From contig DAHWHT010000001.1 of assembly GCA_027335515.1 (NCBI GenBank), positions 1 through 6,711 on the forward strand: 6,711 nucleotides of DNA. The letters are read 5' to 3'. The notes beneath the pieces are model-generated. The model saw only the letters and a program-made list of their open reading frames with translations, was not told where the DNA came from and made no database searches. The position numbers and the translations under genes are program-made. This DNA comes from Clostridia bacterium (GTDB lineage Bacteria; Bacillota_E; RBS10-35; JAJYVN01). Of this stretch, positions 5,865-6,711 are shown piece by piece (within the stretch, counting starts at the first letter, position 1; each line of letters opens with the position of its first letter).

Positions 5865-5868
5865 GGGC

Positions 5869-6711
5869 TCACTCGGCGTGCCGCAGGTCGGCCTCCACCT
5901 GTTCCCGGGTCAGGGCGATCTCCGGGTCCTGGCGGTAGGCGTCTTCGATCTCCGCCACGCCACCGTCGCCGGGCAGCGGATCCCCGGGACCCAGCGTCCC
6001 GCCCTCGGCCCGGCGTGCGTGCCAGACGCGCGCGATGGCCTGGGTGTTGCCGGCCATGCGCTGACCCGCCGCGCGCGCGTACGCCCCAAGCGTCGCCCAG
6101 CCGGCGGCGGCCTCGTCGGGCTGTTCCTCCCCGACGGCGCCCGCCTTCAGGGAGGCGGCCACCCAGCGGCGGGCGATCTGCGTGTGGTAGGTCTCGTCCG
6201 CCCAGTCGTAGTCCTGGTACATGGCGGCCAACCCGTTGCGGGCGACGTCCCGGCACCACTCATACTCCTGCCGCTTGCCGGGGGGGTAGCGCATCGCCCC
6301 CTGCTCCACGTTCAGCCCCAGGTGGGCGTAGCGCTCCAGCGGACCGACCGACAGGTAGGCATACCCGGGTCCGATGCGCAGGGGCCAGGCGCGGATGTCG
6401 TGGCCCAGGCTGGTGATCACCGCCTGACCGAGCATGCTGTGCCGCGCCTCGTCCCACATGTGTCGCACGAGCTCCAGCAGACCGTCCCACGGTAGTCCGT
6501 CGGGCGCCTGTGCCAGTTCGTAGACCGCGCTGGCGGGGTTCTCGGTGGCGGCGAGTTCGTTCAAACGCCCACGCATCATCATGATCAGCTTCTCTTCCAT
6601 CGTCTCGGGCGCCGGGTCCCCCGGTTCATGGAACTGGAAGTGGATCGTGAAGCGCGGATCCCGCCGCGGGTGGCGCGAGATCTGAAAGCGGGTTGCGGCG
6701 CGCGGCGGCTC
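5869..6711 (-). CDS. Probable ferritin-like helical protein (5' end outside window)
   Basis: The frame stays open to the right edge, so the N-terminus is missing; 280 codons are visible. ATG 6600 is internal: the 37 codons before it (including RDPRFTIHFQFHEPGDPAPET) read as normal protein. Counting from that ATG, two helices carry E-x-x-H: WDEARHS (E51, H54) and ADETYHT (E136, H139). They alternate with helices that hold candidate single glutamates (E15, E20 or E28 in the first; E112 or E114 in the third). This E / ExxH / E / ExxH order is the metal-site pattern of ferritin-like diiron four-helix bundles. The last 80 residues are helical and charged, with an unstructured G/P stretch (200-214). 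Exact family and function are unknown; an oxidase or an iron-binding role are options. It lies 416 bases upstream of the glycosidase on the same strand, too far to assume one operon. Confidence 0.7.
   Translation of the reverse strand, partial: EPPRAATRFQISRHPRRDPRFTIHFQFHEPGDPAPETMEEKLIMMMRGRLNELAATENPASAVYELAQAPDGLPWDGLLELVRHMWDEARHSMLGQAVITSLGHDIRAWPLRIGPGYAYLSVGPLERYAHLGLNVEQGAMRYPPGKRQEYEWCRDVARNGLAAMYQDYDWADETYHTQIARRWVAASLKAGAVGEEQPDEAAAGWATLGAYARAAGQRMAGNTQAIARVWHARRAEGGTLGPGDPLPGDGGVAEIEDAYRQDPEIALTREQVEADLRHAE

Larger units (their letters stand above)
5453..5868. other. Intergenic region between the ferritin-like gene and the glycosidase gene
   Basis: About 415 bases, very GC-rich apart from a slightly AT-richer patch at about 5650-5720 where the minus-strand promoter of the glycosidase-protease pair may sit. 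I find no convincing -35/-10 pair. Short GC hairpins occur (for example CCGGG/CCCGG at 5622-5635). A minus-strand open frame from GTG 5783 begins with a helical-looking stretch (VARARHEWAARHAAL) but turns into R/P-rich noise. It could be a gene remnant, and I do not call it. Confidence 0.5.

Overview
This is a very GC-rich bacterial window (I judge around 70% G+C by eye) with tight operons, overlapping stop/start codons and strong GGAGG-type ribosome binding sites. It encodes an ECF sigma factor with a zinc-type anti-sigma factor, a GH140/DUF4038-type glycosidase, a trypsin-like protease and a possible ferritin-like protein. That mix fits a heterotrophic, carbohydrate-degrading, high-GC lineage such as Armatimonadota, Chloroflexota or Planctomycetota. 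No single gene fixes the phylum, so this is a guess.

Layout. (1) Positions 1-281, minus strand: the N-terminal part of a protein resembling Rpn/DUF4351-type PD-(D/E)XK proteins, running off the left edge. (2) 282-614: divergent intergenic region. (3) 615-2949, plus strand: a compact four-gene cassette. It holds an ECF sigma factor, an overlapping HX3CX2C anti-sigma factor, a 308-aa two-domain protein and a 130-aa protein with a hydrophobic segment. The 308-aa protein joins a small helical domain to a beta-rich domain otherwise seen at the C-terminus of secreted glycoside hydrolases. The 130-aa protein carries the same small helical motif. (4) 2950-3243: convergent intergenic region with a long imperfect stem-loop (3011-3073). 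(5) 3244-5452, minus strand: a GH140-like glycosidase whose stop overlaps the start of a trypsin-fold serine protease. Neither protein has a visible signal peptide. (6) 5453-5868: intergenic. (7) 5869-6711, minus strand: a probable ferritin-like protein with two E-x-x-H motifs, cut at its N-terminus by the right edge.

How the genes may work together (inference). The plus-strand cassette looks like one transcription unit in which the sigma factor is held by a soluble zinc anti-sigma factor. The two downstream proteins share a motif with the consensus F-x-x-E-L-x-R-A-G-L-P, and one of them probably touches the membrane, so they may form a complex that is the output or sensor of the switch. The glycosidase and protease are translationally coupled and may work as a pair. 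I recognise no published system matching the four-gene cassette; it is the best candidate here for something undescribed.
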